From contig NZ_JAPIVQ010000001.1 in the NCBI RefSeq assembly GCF_026239675.1, positions 310,001 to 374,000 of the forward strand: a DNA stretch of 64,000 nt, in the 5' to 3' direction. The stretch's first letter is position 1; the number at the start of each line of letters is the position of its first letter. This document shows positions 60,084 to 64,000 of the stretch, one piece after another. The stretch is from Pedobacter sp. PLR (GTDB lineage Bacteria; Bacteroidota; Bacteroidia; Sphingobacteriales; Sphingobacteriaceae). The notes under the pieces are model-generated. The model was not told the origin of the DNA, did no database searches, and saw only the letters and a program-made list of their open reading frames with translations. The position numbers and the translations under genes were made by a program.

Positions 60084-61262
60084 TTATTACGCCTTTATGG
60101 GATGTTTAAACATTTGGGTTTTATTCATTTTATTCATTCTAAGAACGTTTGTGATCACGCTTTTTTCCAGGACTGTGTTCAGTCCTTCAAAAAGGCAAAA
60201 CCAATAAAAATGCTGCTTCAAAATCATCAGAAAAGAGACAAAAGCTATAAAAAGAGGGATTCTGCTTATTTTTATAGCTTACGTAATCCAAACTAATTCA
60301 GTTTTTGAAAGAAGTAAACATTTTGCAACATCAACTTTCACAAAACACAACTACACAGGACCTTAACACTATTTTGAGTAAATAAAACACGATTTAGATT
60401 CGTTTTCTATGGAGGTTGGAGGATTCGGAATGAACAAAAATAATGGGTGTGTTTTTTATACATATTTGACAATTTTAACTGTATTAATTCACCTTGATTA
60501 CAGGAGATACTGACCAAATTATCTGATTTAAAAAACAGTAATGTCTAGTCAGGACTTAGCGCAAAAAAAACTTATAATTCGCAAAACATTTCGCAACCAA
60601 ATAACTGATAACCAAACCATTTGATCCACAAAAAAAACTAATAAAAACAGGGTTAAAAATTTAATGGCCGCTAAGGCCTGTGATCTGAATCATTGTCTAA
60701 AACAGTATAGCTGAATTAGATAATTTAAAAAGGATCCTTACCCGAATTCTCCGGTGATTTATTTTTGATATCCGGACATTTAAAAATGAATCAAAAATTG
60801 AAGGACCGCCAAAACAGCAATGGAACTCCATGATAAAAAAGAAGCTTATTGGAATTTGAAGAATCAAAAATTCAATTGCCTGATACGGGAATTCACATGG
60901 AATTGATTTCAAAAATATTAAACAAAGCGCTATTTAGTTTATCTTCAGTAACTAATATAACCATAATAATCGAATTAACAAATTATTTTTCTCATTAAGA
61001 CAATAAGAAACATACTTCTCTGGCCGACACTGAAAACAATTAACCTCCAAAAGGAATAACAAACCATTTTCCTGAGGACAATTTACAAACCTTTTCAATA
61101 GTAAAGATGTTATTGATCCTGGAAGGATGTTAAAATCCCCGCTTTACCTCTAAAAGAAACAACAAACGCTTTTAAACAACAAATAAGAACATTCGCAATT
61201 TTTTTACGTTAATTTGCGTTACAAGTTTTAACACTATTTAACACGAACTGTTTTACGTTTTT
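60084..61262. other. 1.2-kb gene-free AT-rich region
   Basis: I see no gene that I can support. Short frames at 60102-60296 (+) and 60697-60912 (-) have no motif or protein-like composition. A perfect 11-bp inverted repeat AGCTATAAAAA (60243-60253)/TTTTTATAGCT (60269-60279) with a 15-nt loop is the only clear structure. The right end must hold the promoter of the penicillin-binding protein gene; a near -7 box TTAATTTG lies at about 61209-61216. Confidence 0.5.
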
Positions 61263-61277
61263 TTGATCTTTACTTCC

Positions 61278-63749
61278 ATGTTTAAAGAAATCCGCAATAA
61301 GTATATTCGCTATTTTAGCATATTCCTATATTGCATCATTATATTCTTCTGTGCGCTCCAACTCAACTTTTTATGGCTATTTGGGTACTCCCCATCATTT
61401 AAAGACATCAAAGCACCCACCCAAAGTGTAGGCTCTGAATTATACACTTCCGATGGAAAATTAATCGGCCGTTATTATAAAGAAAACCGTACTCCGGTCA
61501 GCTTTAAAGAGATCTCTCCAAGCGTGGTTGAAGCCTTAATTGCCACAGAAGATGTTCGTTTTTACAGTCACATGGGTATAGATTTCCGATCCCTGTTATC
61601 AAGCGGAATCTCTACTGCTACCGGCGACAAACGTGGCGCCAGTACCATCACCCAACAACTTGCCAAAAACCTTTACCGAACCCGTTACAACAAGTCCCAG
61701 GGTATCATTAAACATATCCCCGTAGTACGAACCATCGTTTCCAAGTTAAAAGAATGGATGACCGCTGTAAAACTGGAAGCCAATTACTCTAAAAACGACA
61801 TCCTGACGATGTACCTCAATACCGTCTCTTTCGGGAACAATGCTTTCGGTATCAAAACAGCTTCAAGAGTCTATTTTGATAAAGGGGCGAATGACCTTCA
61901 GGTGCCGGAATCTGCATTACTGGTAGGAATGCTAAAAGGAACTTCTATTTACAATCCCGTGAGAAATCCTGAAAAGGCACTGGAACGCAGAAATGTGGTG
62001 CTAGCTCAGATGAACAAATACAACTACATCAGTAAAGAAGAACTAAACACTTATAAAAATACCCCCATCAAACTTAAAGAAGGCAGTATAGATGATGGAA
62101 GTGACGGAGATTCTTATCTACGTGCCGCAGTAGACAAATACCTTGAAAAATGGGCGGACGACAATGACTACGATCTTTATGAAGATGGTTTGAAAATCTA
62201 CACCACCATCGACTCCAAGCTACAGAAATACGCAGAAGAAGCAGTAGCAGATCAAATGAAAATCATTCAGAAAAGATTTTATAGTGTCTGGGGAAAAGAA
62301 GACCCATGGCAGGATTCTGAAAAGAAAAAAGTAGACTATCCTGATCGCGCCATGCGTAAATTACCTGTCTATGCGATATTAGAGAAAAAATTCAGCAACA
62401 CTCCGGATTCCATTAAAGCGTATTTCGATAAAAAGAAAAAGATGAAAGTCTTTACCTGGAAAGGTGATCGTGACACCCTTTTCTCTACCATGGATTCTAT
62501 TCGTTATTACGGAAAGATCATGAATGCAGGAATGATGACCATGGACCCTTTCAGTGGGAAGATTAAAGTATGGGTTGGTGGTATTGACCATAAGTTTTTC
62601 AAATATGATCACGTTAACCAAAGTAAAAGACAAGCAGGTTCAACCTTCAAACCTTTTGCTTACCTCGCTGCGCTGGAATCAGGCATGAGTCCTTGCGATA
62701 CCTTCACAGATAAACCTGTAAAAATCGCCTATCAGGAAAAAGGAAAAACACTTTATTGGGAGCCTAAAAATGCAGATTGGAACTATAGTTACAGAGAAAT
62801 GTCCTTAAGATGGGCCATGGGTAAATCTGTAAATACCATTACCGCACAGGTTACTGAAGCAGTAGGCGCTGATAATGTCGTAAAATGGGCAAAAGAATGT
62901 GGAATTGAAAGTCCACTACAAGCCGTACCATCTGTGAGCCTTGGCCCAAATGATGTTTCCGTTTATGAAATGGTGAGGGCTTATAGCACCTTCCTGAATG
63001 AAGGAGTAAGAACAGATCCGATTTTAGTGGAGAAGATTACTGATCAGGATGATAATCTAATTGAAGACTTTAAAGCGAAAACAAAAAGAGTGCTTTCTGA
63101 AGAGATTGCATGGCTGATGTTATACATGCTTCGTGGAGGTATGGAAGAACCAGGTGGAACTTCTCAGGCACTTTGGGAATGGGATCTTTGGAAAAAAGGA
63201 AATCAGATTGGTGGAAAAACAGGTACTTCCTCGGATTATGTGGATGCCTGGTACATGGGTGTAACTAAAGATCTGGTAACCGGTGTTTGGGTAGGCTGCG
63301 ATGAACGTACCGCTCACTTTAACAATGGTGCAACCGGAGAAGGCTCAAGAACAGCATTGCCAATCTTTGCCAAGTTCATGGAAAAAGTATACCACGATCC
63401 AAGTACAGGTTATACCTACGGCCCTTTCCCGAAAGCGAAAGTCAAAATCACAAGGAACATCGATTGCCCTAGTCCGAGGATAAGAGTAGATACAACCACT
63501 ACCGATAGTCTTGCTGTAGATTCTACCAGCACGGATGAACCAATAACGGACGATCAGCCACCGGTAATCAAAGAAGAAGATATCATCAAAACGGAGGATA
63601 AGAAAACTCCGGAACCGGTAAAACAACCTGCTGCTGAAGTCCCATTAACCAGAAAAGAAAAAAGAGAGCAGAGAAAGAAAGAACGTGAAGAAGAAAAGGA
63701 AAAAGAACGTATAAAAAAAGAACAGGAGAAAGTTAAACCTGCTAAATAG
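61278..63749 (+). CDS. Class A penicillin-binding protein (transglycosylase/transpeptidase), PBP1A-like
   Basis: 823 residues from ATG 61278. A TTG at 61263 is less likely. One N-terminal membrane anchor (YFSIFLYCIIIFFCALQL) precedes a GT51 glycosyltransferase domain with catalytic Glu in ATEDVRFYSHMGIDFRS, then GASTITQQLAKNLYRTRY. The transpeptidase domain has the S-x-x-K serine in GSTFKPFAYLAALESG, SVN in MGKSVNTITAQ, and KTGTS in GGKTGTSSDYVDAWYMG. The C-terminal ~50 residues are a highly charged K/E/R tail after an acidic Thr/Ser/Asp stretch. It polymerises and cross-links peptidoglycan at the inner-membrane surface. Confidence 0.95.
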   Translation: MFKEIRNKYIRYFSIFLYCIIIFFCALQLNFLWLFGYSPSFKDIKAPTQSVGSELYTSDGKLIGRYYKENRTPVSFKEISPSVVEALIATEDVRFYSHMGIDFRSLLSSGISTATGDKRGASTITQQLAKNLYRTRYNKSQGIIKHIPVVRTIVSKLKEWMTAVKLEANYSKNDILTMYLNTVSFGNNAFGIKTASRVYFDKGANDLQVPESALLVGMLKGTSIYNPVRNPEKALERRNVVLAQMNKYNYISKEELNTYKNTPIKLKEGSIDDGSDGDSYLRAAVDKYLEKWADDNDYDLYEDGLKIYTTIDSKLQKYAEEAVADQMKIIQKRFYSVWGKEDPWQDSEKKKVDYPDRAMRKLPVYAILEKKFSNTPDSIKAYFDKKKKMKVFTWKGDRDTLFSTMDSIRYYGKIMNAGMMTMDPFSGKIKVWVGGIDHKFFKYDHVNQSKRQAGSTFKPFAYLAALESGMSPCDTFTDKPVKIAYQEKGKTLYWEPKNADWNYSYREMSLRWAMGKSVNTITAQVTEAVGADNVVKWAKECGIESPLQAVPSVSLGPNDVSVYEMVRAYSTFLNEGVRTDPILVEKITDQDDNLIEDFKAKTKRVLSEEIAWLMLYMLRGGMEEPGGTSQALWEWDLWKKGNQIGGKTGTSSDYVDAWYMGVTKDLVTGVWVGCDERTAHFNNGATGEGSRTALPIFAKFMEKVYHDPSTGYTYGPFPKAKVKITRNIDCPSPRIRVDTTTTDSLAVDSTSTDEPITDDQPPVIKEEDIIKTEDKKTPEPVKQPAAEVPLTRKEKREQRKKEREEEKEKERIKKEQEKVKPAK

Positions 63750-63811
63750 AATGGCTTAAACCATATTAATTCAAAACATCTTCTTGTATAGCGTATATCG
63801 CTTTTAAATAT

Positions 63812-63860
63812 TGTCTTATGAAATAAGCCTGACTACCGGCTTATTTTATAAGACATTTTT
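63812..63860 (+). terminator. Strong intrinsic terminator after the PBP gene
   Basis: An 18-bp stem at 63812-63829 pairs with 63838-63855 with a single G-T wobble, around an 8-nt loop TGACTACC, followed by five T. It lies 62 bp after the stop. Confidence 0.9.
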
Positions 63861-63893
63861 GTATAAATTTAACCAGAACAAATATAATCACCT

Positions 63894-64000
63894 ATGAATC
63901 TAAGCGCTCCCCTATTTAGACGATTACTTCCTCTTTTGATTATTCTCAGCATATCTGCCGGCACAGTCCAGGCTCAGGTTTTCGGACAAAATATTGTCCG
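63894..64000 (+). CDS. N-terminus of an exported protein, cut by window end
   Basis: ATG 63894 opens a frame running off the window (35 codons seen). A basic start and hydrophobic stretch (RRLLPLLIILSISAGTVQA) give a clear signal peptide with cleavage near AQA-QV. The mature start VFGQNIV resembles proteins with TolB/PD40-type propellers that begin xFGQNxVxY in Bacteroidota. Too little is present to decide, so function remains open. Confidence 0.6.
   Translation, partial: MNLSAPLFRRLLPLLIILSISAGTVQAQVFGQNIV

Noticed and set aside
60102..60296. 64-codon plus-strand frame upstream of the fecI-like gene
   Set aside because: Biased to Lys/His/Phe as expected from AT-rich non-coding DNA and overlaps the inverted repeat at 60243.
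1..64000. Insertion sequences, prophage, integrated plasmid, tRNA or rRNA genes
   Set aside because: No transposase, integrase, phage or plasmid-type proteins, no tRNA cloverleaf and no rRNA-like stretch were seen; the locus arrangement looks chromosomal.

Overview
The window reads as a chromosomal segment of a Sphingobacteriaceae-type Bacteroidota, most like Pedobacter. The grounds are moderately low GC, FecI/FecR sigma/anti-sigma pairs with DUF4974 ends, a SusC/SusD pair, many lipoproteins with CKKD-type lipoboxes, an UpxY-type NusG paralogue, Bacteroidota promoters of the TTTG-N20-TAnnTTTG kind, and DUF4833, DUF6580 and DUF6520-like proteins. I saw no rRNA, tRNA, transposase, integrase or CRISPR array.

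Layout. (1) 1-3905, plus strand: the end of a DUF4833 gene, then an ECF sigma factor, a FecR anti-sigma factor and an outer-membrane-type protein with an STN domain and 16-residue surface repeats in place of a TonB receptor. (2) 3922-4605: a zinc-less SIR2 deacylase. (3) 4742-12357, minus strand: a cobalamin regulon with a clear promoter, a cobalamin riboswitch, a BtuB-like receptor, three related beta-propeller lipoproteins, one further lipoprotein, a small DUF6580 membrane protein and a strong terminator. (4) A PPK2 kinase, its terminator and a 19-bp tandem repeat (12439-13511).

(5) 13796-45000 is one large exopolysaccharide locus. The plus-strand arm holds wza, a wzc-type kinase, an UpxY antiterminator and two DegT aminotransferases. 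The convergent 24-kb minus-strand arm runs from a UDP-HexNAc dehydrogenase (44983) to a membrane 4,6-dehydratase (21003) and a small HTH gene (20516). It carries a flippase, a polymerase, a PglC-type initiating transferase, five glycosyltransferases, two asparagine-synthase-type amidotransferases, two FemAB-like acyltransferases, a GNAT, a PhyH dioxygenase, a methyltransferase, a UDP-uronate epimerase and a PL1 pectate lyase. Together these predict a Wzx/Wzy-dependent polymer rich in uronic acids and uronamides and in N-acylated amino-deoxy sugars, with its own lyase. Two paralogous HTH regulators bracket the minus-strand arm.

(6) 45698-49281 is a run of four co-oriented regulators: an HTH protein, a cNMP-fold/AraC fusion, an AraC protein and a Crp/Fnr protein with a possible leader ORF. 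They are followed by a small gene whose promoter has two palindromic operators exactly 22 bp apart. (7) 50121-60043 holds a MauE-like redox membrane protein and two tiny exported C-x7-CAY paralogues, facing a FecI-FecR-SusC-SusD-TlpA unit on the other strand. (8) 61278-63749 is a class A penicillin-binding protein, followed by a strong terminator and the start of an exported protein cut by the window edge.

All family assignments come from reading motifs by eye. No search or structure prediction was run, and residue positions are approximate unless a single residue is named.
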